Of a stretch of DNA of 64,000 bases, positions 11,272-21,139 are shown piece after piece. Source of the stretch: Sepioteuthis lessoniana. Lineage: Eukaryota > Mollusca > Cephalopoda > Myopsida > Loliginidae. A model generated the notes under the pieces. It ran no database searches and was not told where the DNA came from. It saw only the letters and a program-made list of their open reading frames with translations. The position numbers and the translations under genes are program-made. How positions within the stretch are numbered: position 1 is the first letter of the stretch; every line of letters begins with the position of its first letter. The DNA is taken from NCBI GenBank assembly GCA_963585895.1, contig OY757907.1:109413486-109477485 (forward strand), in the 5' to 3' direction.

Positions 11272-11315
11272 CCACAGACAGATCTGTTTCGTTCTATCAG
11301 AACTCATCAGTGTGG
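11272..11315 (-). ncRNA. Hammerhead self-cleaving ribozyme (HHR-1)
   Basis: 44 nt on the minus strand fit the hammerhead consensus completely. Stem I strands are CCACA and UGUGG (5 bp). The core is CUGAUGA. Stem II is GUUCU-GAU-AGAAC (5 bp, 3-nt loop), followed by GAA. Stem III is the self-complementary 10-mer ACAGAUCUGU. Position 17 is C, giving a GUC cleavage triplet with the cut between 11,277 and 11,276. Beyond stem I, GUC and GAC can extend the helix after a small internal loop, as in natural fast-cleaving versions. The very short palindromic stem III is typical of hammerheads that work as dimers. The reading is from sequence only; activity is inferred. Confidence 0.93.
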
Positions 11316-11327
11316 CTAGACAGTATC

Positions 11328-11400
11328 TTCCCATAGCTGGGATTGAAACCCGGTTGACTCAAACGTCAACACAAGCTTCTAACCATTCAGCCACGAGGAG
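11328..11400 (-). other. tRNA-like domain of the hammerhead element
   Basis: 73 nt on the minus strand. It has an A-box-like GTGGCTGAATGGTTAGAAGC, an anticodon-like hairpin (TTGAC..GTCAA) and a B box GGGTTTCAATCCC. The 5' CTCCTCGT pairs at most positions with the 3' tATGGGAAG strand. This supports an RNA polymerase III promoter. It is not a functional tRNA gene: it lies inside a repeat and the acceptor stem is imperfect. Confidence 0.8.
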
Positions 11401-11545
11401 ATATTAGCTGCGAAGTAAATTTTAAATGGTTATGAATCACAATTAATATTGTTTACATACATCCGTTCAACGGTAGCCGAGACCTCAATTCAAACGAAGA
11501 GGTTTGCAATAATCGCTAATGGCAACACGATTTTAAGTGGATTAC

Positions 11546-11571
11546 ATATATATATATATATATATATATGC
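11546..11571. repeat. (TA)n microsatellite
   Basis: About 13 TA dinucleotides next to the 5' boundary of the hammerhead element. Confidence 0.9.
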
Positions 11572-11599
11572 ACATATACACACAGTCATAGCCTTGGTA

Positions 11600-12000
11600 G
11601 TTGGATACATTGAAATGTTCCCTAAAGGCCTTGAAAAGAGACAAGAGGAATTGGGGGTGTCCTCATGGTGTAATGGTTAAAGCGGTGTACTGCGGAATCG
11701 AAGTAAGCGAGTTTGTACTCCAGTCGCGCAATTACGTTTACTTTCAGGCAAATACCCTTGGGAAAGGTATGAACCCCTTTATCCTCCCAGAAATGGGTTA
11801 AATAATACCACTACTGTTCTTCTAGGAGAATAGCTTTGGCATTAAATAACCTACAAAGGTTGATATGCCATTAAAACAAAGAAACCAAACCAAGAGGAAC
11901 TGGAGATCAGAGGAAGAATTGAGACCATTTAGACCACAGCAGTGTTAAGATCAACTCGAATACTCAGAAGAGTCCTGGAAATCTGCTATCACCCAGTTAT
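11600..12000 (+). repeat. Unclassified dispersed repeat (family K), split by SINE E
   Basis: ccctaaaggccttgaaaaga and aggaattgg precede the SINE. Afterwards come ctggagatcagaggaagaat, ccacagcagtgttaagatc and cagaagagtcctgg. Related stretches lie at 61,370-61,530 and 62,035-62,190. Translated, the phrase reads like KDLEKRxEELEIRGRIE, and a LINE-derived origin is possible but unproven. Confidence 0.6.
11655..11891 (+). mobile_element. SINE E, full length (237 bp), 12-bp target duplication
   Basis: Flanks are AAGAGGAATTGG (11,643-11,654) and AAGAGGAACTGG (11,892-11,903), one mismatch. The head has A box TGGTGTAATGGTTAAAG and a B-box-like gagtttgtactcc. The body carries ATACCCTTGGGAAAGGTATG. The 3' end is the shared hairpin (TTGGCATTAAATAACC, GGTTGATATGCCAT) then aaaacaaagaaaccaaacc. 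Confidence 0.92.
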
Positions 12001-12253
12001 AATAATAATAATTAGAAATATTGAATCAAAAGCTTTTTAAAATTTCTGCCATTTCATCTCACCAAACTCAATCTCTTCTCTCCACCATAGGTAAGGTCTG
12101 TAATACACAACTTGTTACTTCTTGGTATCATTCTGTTAACCTTTTAAAGCATCCATTATCCTTTCTTTTAGCTGTACTGCACACTTTGATATTTGTTGCT
12201 TCATAATTTCTATTATATATCTCTTACTTGGAACTGCACTCTGATCTATATTG

Positions 12254-12990
12254 TTGTCTTATTGGCTGGGGCTGTAGAATATGCTGAGTGCATATCTGCA
12301 GAGAGTATCTCTTCCTCCAATGAGTGTCCTGAATATGAAACTAAATGGCATTTGATCGAGGGGCTCCAGTCTTGGAAGTTTGGGGGGATATAGAGTACTA
12401 TTTCATTATCATTACTCTCAGGTTCACTCTGACCTGGAGTTGTTGTGCCTTTGCAGGTCCTAGCTATGGGTCAAATAGAACTGTTCAATTATTTCTAAGT
12501 ATGATTATTATTGGTTATTTGAAAGCATACTGCTGTGTGTAAATTATTTATATTACAGTGAAATACTTGATAAATAGAACTGCTTAAAACTGATGTCAAC
12601 AAACAATTAATATCAAATAGAATTATTAGTGTTTAATAGAAAAGGTTGAAATATTTTAACCGTGTGCTAACAAATATGCTCTAACAACTTGCTTAAAAAT
12701 TGAGCTAATTATTTTCATTAGATAGCAATACTTCAAACCATATTTCTATCTGCAAACAAATGATTATCATTATTATCATCAAATGAGAATTTACGTACAA
12801 CCATATAACTATGTATACATTATAGGTATTAGATAGGAATACTTGAAACCATATAAATGTATGCAAATTATTTGTATTAAGAATAATTACTTGAAACCAT
12901 ATTATAGTGTGTAAATTATTTGGATAAGTTAGGAATACTTGAAACAACATACAAATTATTTGTATTAAGAATAGTTACTTGTTGCTAGAA
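12254..12990 (+). repeat. Family A repeat, long copy with many internal modules
   Basis: Starts ttggctggggctgtagaat, with the body (cctgaatatgaaactaaatg, ggttcactctgacctggag) followed by at least six ~75-85-bp modules containing acttgaaaccat and gtgtgtaaattatttg. No hairpin tail survives. Short open frames here are accidental. Confidence 0.8.
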
Positions 12991-13659
12991 TTTTTGGCAA
13001 ATTATGAGGAGTGACTTGCAATCATGTAATTGCTTGCAAAAAAAATTTTTTAAAATGTTGTCTTTGGGATGGAAAAAAAAAAAAATAACCACTAAGCCAA
13101 CCCCTTACAAAACTATTCAAGAACAGAAGATATTTCATAATTTAATAATCCCTATCAGTACAGAAAGTGGATGAAATCATGAAAAGGTTGGAATAATATT
13201 TCAATCGGAAGTCAGTAAAAACAAAATATCCATAAAACAAATGAAACTTATATACCAATTAGATTTTTTTTCTAGAAAATTGGTGAAGCCAACTGTTCTT
13301 ACGTTTAAAGTAGCCACCAGATTGCTCGATTGAAGCCAAAGGACAAGTCATAATTCATCAAGAGCAAAAGTTCCCTTGAATAGGATATCTGGTTGAATGA
13401 TAGGATTTCCAAGCAAAACCAAACGAAAAATGAAGCAAAAAAATCTAAATGCATTAGAGCTCATCTGAAAGATTTAGAAATAATAAAATATGACAGAAGA
13501 GCATTGAAAATGTTGAAACTAATAAGCATCTAAGAAGAATTCAAAAATAATATGAAGATTTTTAGACAGACAATATCTGGCAAAAAAAAATTTCTCCTGT
13601 AAAAAATCTTAACGGATCACTTGTCTTTCAATATTAAACTCTAGTAAAACACAATCAAC
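12991..13659. other. No recognisable feature
   Basis: AT-rich sequence; no known repeat or coding signal seen. Confidence 0.5.
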
Positions 13660-14332
13660 CACCCAAACAAAAATTATATGGTTTCAAATAACTTATCATA
13701 TTTACCAACCCCTCCTTTCAGGTAGGATATGACAAGGGTCAATTTTTAAGTGGAGTTTAACAGGTTTAAATTCAGAGTTTTCCTTTTCCTAGACTAGTTG
13801 CCTCACCAAGGCTGAAGAACCTAGTCTGTCCTACTATTTACCCATAGCTGGAGGGGGAATAATTGGATTCATACCTTTCCCAAGGGTATTAGTGCTATGT
13901 GAAATGCAATTAGCCTAATCCAGAATTTGAACTCATGTTGCCGTGTCCATTTCCTATGACGATAACCATTACACCACAGGCACCTCAAATAACTTATAAT
14001 GATTATAATCATATAACAATCATCACTTCTGGTAACTATTCCTGAAGCAGATAATTTGCACACAGTATCAGGTATTCTTATGTAATACTAATGATTTGCA
14101 AACAGATCTGTTTGCACCAATAGATGGGACACTAACAGGTACTCCCGCTTCACATCTGAGTGGACCTGCGAGTAATGGCAATGAAGAAGTGCACCACACA
14201 CCCCAGAGCTTCAGAATAAGAGCCTTACCACCAGATGTAGTTTCGTGCCGTGCCTTGGACATTTTGAGGGAGGGTCTTACCCTTTTAATAATGGATACAG
14301 TCAACGAATTCTAAGCCCACTGAGAGGGTGTG
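13660..14332 (-). repeat. Family A repeat on the minus strand, split by SINE B
   Basis: In reverse it reads from cttagaattcgttgactgta (about 14,313) through the A body (gtgaagcgggagtacctgtt region) and modules to 13,660. SINE B interrupts at 13,697-13,984. Opposed open frames at 14,068-14,314 follow the A body and are not genes. Confidence 0.8.
13697..13984 (-). mobile_element. SINE B, full length (288 bp), 13-bp target duplication
   Basis: TCAAATAACTTAT flanks it exactly at 13,684-13,696 and 13,985-13,997. On the minus strand the head has ggtgcctgtggtgtaatggt and a B box gagttcaaattctg. The tail is ctgaaaggaggggttggtaaa. Length equals the 5,662-5,949 copy. Confidence 0.94.
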
Positions 14333-14334
14333 TA

Positions 14335-14960
14335 CCAGCTAGTAGTTTGTAGATACTATGATAAAGATTTTTCTCAGTCATGACCAATATATCATAATCC
14401 GGGAATATGTGCTTGATTTAATCCCCAAGGTGGATGTACAGTGTATAAATATACTTAGGCATACTTAGTGCTATGGTTAACAATAATGACACATTAATGG
14501 TATATTTAATGCCAAAGCCATCTGTTGTATATTGACCCCCGACCTGGCCGGGCTGTCAAAATAGGAAATGCACCTGTGTAAATAACAGGTGCATCCGGTC
14601 GAGGAATATCAGAATATAACCTTGACTGTGGACGGGTTGAATGAGTGCGATTTGTGGCGCCCGTCGAACTATCATATAACTCGGTGCACAGAAAGTTCAA
14701 TCAGTTGGAGAGAAGATGCTGGAATGAGGAACATGTCCCAGAGAGGCTGGGCCCCCATGCCCCGGTTGAGCAGCCCAGGAGAGTAGGAAAGAAACACTGT
14801 TGTAGCCATAGGAGTTGGGGTCAATATGTTGCAGGTTTGTTCAGTCTCCAACTCCCTCTCACTCACAACCCTTTCAATAAAGTGAGAGGTATATTTTTCT
14901 AAAGAACTGTGTCGCTCGTCTTTATTGTGTTGTCGTTGTGATTCTGCATGCATCTGCATA
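14335..14960. other. GC-richer block of unknown origin with a 9-bp hairpin and AATAAA
   Basis: From about 14,525 to 14,950 the composition is clearly more GC-rich than the surroundings. It contains a perfect hairpin, TGCACCTGT (14,569-14,577) with ACAGGTGCA (14,585-14,593), and an AATAAA near 14,877 followed by TG-rich sequence. It could be the regulatory end of a retroelement or an old non-repetitive segment. Short open frames do not resemble known proteins. Confidence 0.4.
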
Positions 14961-15257
14961 TGAGTATACAACACATCCAGGTAGAAAAACAGTAGTGATA
15001 CTATGCACCTATAACAGAAGAGATAAGGAGGCTCATACTTTTCACAAGGGTTTTAATCTGTAAGTGAATGAAATAGCTCAACTGACCAGAGGAAATGTTA
15101 ATGGCAATCTGAGTTCTAATTCTGGATGAGACTGTTTATCTAAATTTCTAAGATGAATCTTGATAATTTTTGCTGGCTCAAACTCAGATACAGGTAAGAA
15201 TAACAAGGAATACTAACTCTGACTTTAAACTTATATCCAATCATGGTTGACAGAATT

Positions 15258-15511
15258 GGAACCGAGCTATTGGCCTAATGAGTAGTGTTCGCCAATGGTC
15301 CTGGAGACCAGGTTTTAATCATAGGTTGAGTCATACCAAAGACTCAAAAAAAGGTACTTGATGCCACCTTACTTAAATCCCAGCACTCTCAGGTAAATGA
15401 TCAAGGGTAAAATGGAGCAAACCTGGGAATGGAGTAGCGCCCTCCCCAAAACCTTGGTGTAGTAGCTATTGAAAAGTGAGCCTTCAGGTCACCTACTTTA
15501 CTTTATTTACC
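15258..15511 (+). mobile_element. SINE D
   Basis: Head gagctattggcctaatgagt and a B-box-like region cataggttgagtcatacc. The body is cttgatgccaccttacttaa and atcaagggtaaaatggagca, with the tail gtgagccttcaggtcacc and tttactttatttac. No clean target duplication. Confidence 0.85.
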
Positions 15512-15572
15512 CTTGTGAATTAAATGAAAGGTTCATTTTGCAGTTTTGTAGGCTCCTGAGTTAGACATGAAA

Positions 15573-15637
15573 CACCTGAAGTACATATCAGTCAAAACGT
15601 TATGAGTATAACAACAAAGATGAAATCAATAGTCCTT
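15573..15637 (+). repeat. SINE F 3' fragment, degenerate
   Basis: cctgaagtacatatcagtca, aaacgttatgag and gatgaaatcaatagtcc follow the F tail at 19,230-19,310 with a short deletion. Confidence 0.5.
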
Positions 15638-15644
15638 ATATTCA

Positions 15645-15776
15645 CACTAACACCCTGTGGAAAACTATGAATCCATCCTGTCTTACAGCAGCTATGGATA
15701 AACCATAGGACAGTCTGGGTTCCTCAGCTGTGGTTAGACAATCAGTTGAAGAGAAAGAAAACTCTGCTTGAAAACA
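15645..15776 (+). repeat. SINE B body fragment
   Basis: accctgtggaaaactatgaa, agcagctatggataaacc and tcagctgtggttagacaatc match the middle of B. Head and tail are missing, and family A begins directly after it. Confidence 0.6.
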
Positions 15777-16305
15777 GCCCTGTCAGCTGAGGCTGTAGAA
15801 TACACTGACTGCATCTCTGCAGAGGAGAAAGACTGTACCCCATGAATGTCCTGGTTATGACATTAAACCATCTGATGATAAGGCCCCAGTAATGCTGGAA
15901 TCTGGGGAATGCAGAGTACCCCTTCATTGCCATCACTCCCAGGTTCACCCAGGCCTTGAGTGGCGGCACCTGATCAGGTCCTATATATAGATCAAATAGA
16001 TAAATTTGACATTTAAGCTGTAAACACAAATGACTTAGGATAAATTGAATTATTTGAAATAGAACCATTTGATAATTTAACTGTGTAAACAAATTACTGT
16101 TTAATTGAATTGTGAGTTATACATTGCAAGACTTGGAACCACTTTGACTGACTTTAAATTGAATTGTTAGAAATAGAACTGTCTAATCACTTTAGTGTGT
16201 GTATCTAAAAATATGTTTAAAGATCATAGATTTAATATATTTGTAAGAACAGGATTTGGCATTAAATAACCAGAAATGGTTGATATGCCATAAAACCAAA
16301 CTATC
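15777..16305 (+). repeat. Family A repeat, near-complete
   Basis: Starts cctgtcagctgaggctgtag and carries ctgcagaggagaaagactg and the rest of the body. Modules follow and it ends in the hairpin tail (ggcattaaataaccagaa, ggttgatatgccataaaacc). Confidence 0.9.
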
Positions 16306-16309
16306 TGCT

Positions 16310-16589
16310 TAAAAATTGATCTTGTGTCACACCCTGCTGGTGGCATGGGGTAACTTCCTACCATATACTGATAAAAGGCCTAAGTACGATTGATATACCC
16401 CTGATTTTGGAACTTGTTAGTCAAATGCTCTACATTTTTTTTTCATCATACAACGTGTGAAAGCACGTGTGATACCATGTCTTCATCAGCCACCAACCAG
16501 GGGTGATAACACAGTTTCGGTAGCTCAAGGTGGTACTGCCACTCCTGGCACTACCAAGCAGCTTTTGTCACCGGACAATGTATTAAGAG

Positions 16590-16628
<39 letters not shown>

Positions 16629-16659
16629 AGATCAATTAAGAGCAGAGACAACATTGTAC
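16310..16659. other. Short B-tail scrap and (TA)n at 16,590-16,625; otherwise nothing recognised
   Basis: 16,310-16,345 resembles the B tail (ttaaaaattgatcttgtgtc). The 16,440-16,580 segment has no known match. Confidence 0.5.
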
Positions 16660-16660
16660 G

Positions 16661-17150
16661 TTAATCTTCATTTTTAGTGTGCAGTTTGTGATTTAAAAAG
16701 AACAAAAAAAAAACGTGTTTACTTTCGGCGGTTGATGTTATTACGTGTTTATAGTAACCGTTTCTTACGTAATCACACGGGAAAGGTGCTTCCACGTGTA
16801 TTTCCTTCATGCTTTCACCCAAATCCAGCTTGATGCATATTGTGCTGCGGTCTGAAGACGATTTGAGGCAACTTTCAAACTGCGGCCAGTGATTCCTATT
16901 TTTTGAAGAAACGAAATGACCGAGTGTCCTATAAAACCACAATAACCAACCTCAATAGGAATCACATGGCATATCCAACCCTTTTCCACGCAGTTGGCAC
17001 GCAGTTGGCACGCAGTGTCTCATAGCAGTTTTTCTTCCGCTCGAGTGCTTCCTCCCGGTTTTCTTCCCAGGGGACAGTCAATTCTATGAGGAGGACACTC
17101 TTCTTTGAATCGGACCATGCTACATATTCAATCATTTACTTGACTAATGT
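16661..17150 (-). pseudogene. Retroelement-derived coding relic (family not assigned)
   Basis: The minus strand encodes ..SVLLIELTVPWEENREEA.., then ..KGWICHVIPIEVGYCGF.. and IGITGRSLKVASNRLQTAAQ, ending near WIWVKA. This block (a strand pattern 'VLLELTVPWEE..GW..PIEVGCRGFAG..GITG..AA..WLW') is one I recognise from retrotransposon-derived open frames found widely in invertebrates and fish. The copy is broken and short, so the parent class remains open. Codon use and GC content exceed the surrounding AT-rich DNA, as expected for formerly coding sequence. Confidence 0.6.
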
Positions 17151-17223
17151 TATATTTCTTGTACATTTAATCGTAAGTAAACTGAAATACATATTCAAAA
17201 TGTTGCAGTTTTATTTTCTGTTA

Positions 17224-17266
<43 letters not shown>

Positions 17267-18250
17267 TGCATTTCTCATCAGCAATCATTTTATTCTCACA
17301 TCTTTCCCTGAATTCCATCTCAGGTGATCCAGTGCTAAGACACCTCAGTCAGAATTTTGATGAATTAAAAATATATGCTGTTCCTAGATATTAATCAAAC
17401 ATTCATTCACACAACACAGAGATCCAGTTTTTTCCCCCCTCAACCCTCAGAGGGACGTTGTGGCTTCATAACTGGGTACAGTATAAATCTGAAATATTTT
17501 TCTTAGGTTTTGATGTTTTTTTTTTTTTTTATGTCAGTTTGTTGGTTTGCTTATTTTTCTCAGCCAATCATTTGTTGTATTATCTCCCTTATCTGTAAGG
17601 ATTGATCTGAACTCCAGCAGAAGTGTTTGTTGCTAAGTCTCTAAATTTTATGAACATGCCAGCTCACAGAATAATCATTAGCACAGAAGGAAAGAATCAA
17701 TAAAACAGTGTTCAAATTTTGGTTTTGGCTGCTTTATGTTTAATTCATATTTGTCGTTGATAAAGGCATGAATCCACATCTCCCTCTACTTTTTCTATCA
17801 CTGGCCTGCTTGGATGCTTGAAGAAGGAAAGAGAAATCAAGCAGTTGAATAAAGCACTTTCTCATAATTCCTTTACTGCTGAGATTCTCGTAAAAGGCAT
17901 TTACACCCCCTTGTACACCTTAACAGAGTAGTGTGCCCCGTTCCCCCCCAAAAAAAACCCAAAAGCATGTGAGAATGTTTATAATTCATACTTTTATATT
18001 GAATATGTATATGAAAGTACTAATGCCCTTAAAAAAGTCATGATTCCACTCCTCTCTGCAATGGTTTATTGAGAAGACAAGAAATAGGTGAGAATTTTGA
18101 TAAACCACCCCCTCATAACAACGAAGCCAGTTAAAAAAAAAGTTAATGATATTAATGTCTATAATTACAACTTGAAATTTGTATTTTTATCAATATTGTT
18201 CAGTGTATTTTATCAATATCATTCGAGGCATAACCATTACTAACAGGGAA
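17151..18250. other. No recognisable feature apart from a TG/TA microsatellite at 17,223-17,266
   Basis: T-rich sequence with poly-T and poly-C runs. No protein or repeat family seen. Confidence 0.5.
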
Positions 18251-18262
18251 AACAAAATCAGT

Positions 18263-18526
18263 CAAGTAAATTTGGCAACCTTATTCGAGGGTTACCCACA
18301 GGCTTCCTTTTCAATATCTACCACACCAAGATGTAGTGGAGGGTGCTACTCCATTACCTGGATTGCTCCACTTTACTCTTGATCCTTACCTTATAATGTT
18401 GAGTGTTAAGCAGGGCAGCATCAAGTACCATTTTTTGAGTCTTTGGTATGACTCAACCTGGGATTGAACCTTGGTCTCCCGGACCATTGATGAACACTCT
18501 ACTCATGAGACCAATGGCCTGGTTTG
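18263..18526 (-). mobile_element. SINE D (264 bp), 8-bp target duplication
   Basis: AAATCAGT flanks at 18,255-18,262 and 18,527-18,534. The minus strand has the D head with ggttcaatcccaggttgag, the body and the end near gttgccaaattta. Confidence 0.86.
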
Positions 18527-18711
18527 AAATCAGTAAAACAATGGAAATAGATCAGACTATGTATGAAAAGTGTTTGCAGTGTGTTAAGACTGAAGCTGTA
18601 TTTACCAAGACAGAAGTAAACAATAAATAAAATGTTAATTTTCTTTTTAAAAAAAAATCTCACCAAGCATTTAAAAAACTTAGTCCACAAAACTTTTACC
18701 AGTGCCCTTCC

Positions 18712-19370
18712 AGTAGGGCTTAAACTTCTCTGACTGTATTCTCAGTAAAAGAGTAACACCCCACTCTTCTAAAGGGTGTCCTGGGTATGATACTGCATCC
18801 GATGGTGAGGTTCCAGTTCTTGAGATCATGGGAGTGTAGAGTACTCTTTCATTACCATCACTCCTAGATCCACTGACCTCTATGGGTCAAATTGATCTGT
18901 TTAAAAATCCTTCATATTCAATCAGACTGTGTGCAAAAAAAACGTAGGAAATAACTATACAAAAAAATGTAAATATTAATATAAAATAAATGTGATTCCC
19001 TAACCCCTCAGCATAAAATAACCCAAGACGGGACCCATGGCGCAGCAGATAGAGGCGTTGAGTCTCTATGGTTCCATTGTCAGATGATAGCGGTTTCAAA
19101 TCCTACCCAAGCCGGCCAGAGGTTTACTTGGTCAAAAACGTGGTGCAATAGACAACTACTATGGAAGGCAGTAATTACTGGGGATACAGTTACAAGACTT
19201 AGCATTCTTATCTGAGGTTGCGGTAAATCACCTGAACAAAGGCCAGAGGTGAAATTTGGCCGAAACGTAGTGGAAATAACAATTAAGATGAAGACAATAG
19301 TCTGAAAAACCTTAATGATAATAACCCAAGACAGGTTAACATGCCATTACAATCAATTAAAATTTACCCT
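18712..19370 (+). repeat. Family A repeat split by SINE F
   Basis: A body landmarks: gtgtcctgggtatgatactg, gatggtgaggttccagttct, tctatgggtcaaattgatc. The copy is then interrupted by F at 19,030-19,319 and resumes briefly with aacccaagacaggttaacat and gccattacaatcaat. Confidence 0.75.
19030..19319 (+). mobile_element. SINE F, full length (290 bp), 13-bp target duplication
   Basis: AATAACCCAAGAC occurs exactly at 19,017-19,029 and 19,320-19,332. The head has A box TGGCGCAGCAGATAGAGGC and B box GGTTTCAAATCCT. The 3' half contains ggccagaggtgaaatttggc and CGAAACGTAGTGGAAATAAC, ending cttaatgata. F tails also occur at 15,573-15,637 and 56,886-56,990. The conserved CGAAACGT block resembles conserved SINE domains shared across invertebrates; assignment to a named superfamily is not attempted. 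Confidence 0.93.
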
Positions 19371-19872
19371 TGGGATAGATTTTCAGTTTAGTAAAAGCGT
19401 TGGTGTGATGATGATGAAAGGCATCACACTTGCACCATCCTGTTTTGCCCAAAACTGACCAACAGAGTATTAAGCATTGGCTCTAATTTTTCTATACAAT
19501 GCTGGGTCATTTTCACTATCACTTGTTCAACTCAGCCCATGTTTTCTAAATTCTTTAATTTAAAGGTTCAGTTTTGATAGTTTTTGAGAACATAACATAT
19601 ATCCACTTCTCATAAATTAAAAAATAAAACATTGAATCTTCTTTTCCTTCCGCCCTATAACACCAGTCTTGTCACTGGTATGTCAAAATAACAAGGAAGA
19701 CTGTCATCAAGTCTGGGAGTTTGCTTTAACTCCAAGTACCTTGTAACTGGATACTACTAATCTGGTTTTACTTGATAAAATGAGTTCTATCAAGCAGATA
19801 TTCTTAATCTAGAGACATCAGGGAAGACATAATGTGGCATCAGGATGATTTTTTGGATCATGAAAGCCTATA
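19371..19872. other. No recognisable feature
   Basis: Ordinary AT-rich sequence. Confidence 0.45.
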
Positions 19873-19980
19873 AAGGCAGCTAGTCTAGGAGAAGGAAAAC
19901 TCTGAATTCAAACCTGTTAAACTCCGCTTAAAAATTGACCTTGTGTCATATCCTGCCCGAGCGGAGGGGTTGGGTAAATA
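19873..19980 (+). repeat. SINE B 3' fragment
   Basis: ggcagctagtctaggagaag through cctgcccgagcggaggggtt and gggtaaata. 5'-truncated, as expected for incomplete reverse transcription. Confidence 0.85.
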
Positions 19981-19984
19981 TAAT

Positions 19985-20230
19985 AAAAAACCATGTATTT
20001 TCCCATAAATATGTGAAGAAATATGAAAGCATATATATGTAAGCATGCATAAACATTATATATACCATGCACAGTCTTTATCTCTATCACACATATGCAT
20101 ACATAAATATGTACATATCTCATATCTATATGCATGCAGATACTGACAGATGTATTAGAAAATAATATGTTCAGAGAGAATGACCACACACACACATATA
20201 TATATATAGTCATGTAAATATCTTAATATA

Positions 20231-20268
<38 letters not shown>

Positions 20269-20620
20269 TATGTGTGTGTGTTTTATCTTTCTCTATGTAT
20301 TTTTTTCCCAAATATCCATACCTACACATATATTTTTAAGTAGACATGCACAAATATTTATATGCATGTGGGTGTGAAGACACACACACACCTATGCTTA
20401 CATATGCATGTACAAGTAGACTAATTTGCAGAGGATGTATTGGGAGGAACAAAATATATTTTCATGTTTTTATTTTATTTTAGAAAGAGAAGTACAAACA
20501 CGAATATGATTAAATAATAAAAACATTTATTTCCATACAGATTCCTGTTGCCTGTGTTCTTACATTCTCTCTTGCTATTTTTTGTTTGTTTTTTTTCTTT
20601 TGTTTTGTTTTTTGTTTTTT
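19985..20620. repeat. Microsatellite-rich tract (TA/CA/TG)
   Basis: Alternating pyrimidine-purine sequence with (CA)n at 20,188-20,198, (TA)n at 20,233-20,262 and TG runs. The 98-codon minus frame over it is low complexity. Confidence 0.8.
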
Positions 20621-20633
20621 TTTTTCTTTTTAA

Positions 20634-20755
20634 GGCTAAGAATGCAAAATGTTGATTAGGCTGAAGAAAAGAAAAAAAGTTGAGTTGAAAAGAAAAAAAA
20701 AATTTTTTTCTCCATTATTTCTCTCAGTCTAATCAACGTTTTGCTTTCTTAGCTT
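20634..20755. repeat. Imperfect inverted repeat with 31-32-nt arms
   Basis: Left arm 20,634-20,664 (ggctaagaatgcaaaatg, ttgattaggctga) and right arm 20,724-20,755 (tcagtctaatcaacg, ttttgctttcttagctt) are reverse complements with a few mismatches. The ~60-nt loop has A- and T-rich halves that can pair further. Confidence 0.75.
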
Positions 20756-21139
20756 TTCAGCCTCAAAATCAAATTTTCTTTCTAATAACCAGTTCCTTGA
20801 AATTCCTTTTGATTTCTTTTTCTTTTCTTTTTTTTTTTTAATTTGGTATCCGCCATCTTGCTCATCTTTTTTCACCTTTCTCATTTATTTTATTTGCATT
20901 ATTTCTGTTTAAGTATACCAGTGAAATCTTGCATGAACACAGACAAGCATGTAGAATTGCAGACTGAGAAAAAACAGTTTAGACAATTCATAAGCTTGAT
21001 GCATTTTAATGATCTCTCTCTCTCTCAATAAAATAACCAGAAAATCTTAGCAAATATATACAACTAGATGACCTCTCAACCTGTTGGGTTTCTATTGTAA
21101 CAGCAGTCCATAATAATATTGATCTCTCGTATCAAATAA

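Larger units (their letters stand above)
11245..11545 (-). mobile_element. tRNA-like/hammerhead element (retrozyme-like), monomeric copy
   Basis: Minus-strand order: start near 11,545 (AATCGTGTTGCCATTAGCG), a ~140-nt leader, a tRNA-like domain (11,328-11,400), a hammerhead ribozyme (11,272-11,315), then (TA)n at 11,245-11,267. The same modules occur in the 28.0-28.45 kb dimer. The (TA)n replaces the ~75 nt that follow the ribozyme in the dimer. No target duplication was found. Flanking (TA)n tracts on both sides obscure the ends. Confidence 0.82.

Noticed and set aside
16440-16510. CTGATGA on the minus strand near a GAAA-rich region
   Set aside because: No GAA at the right distance and no flanking complementarity.
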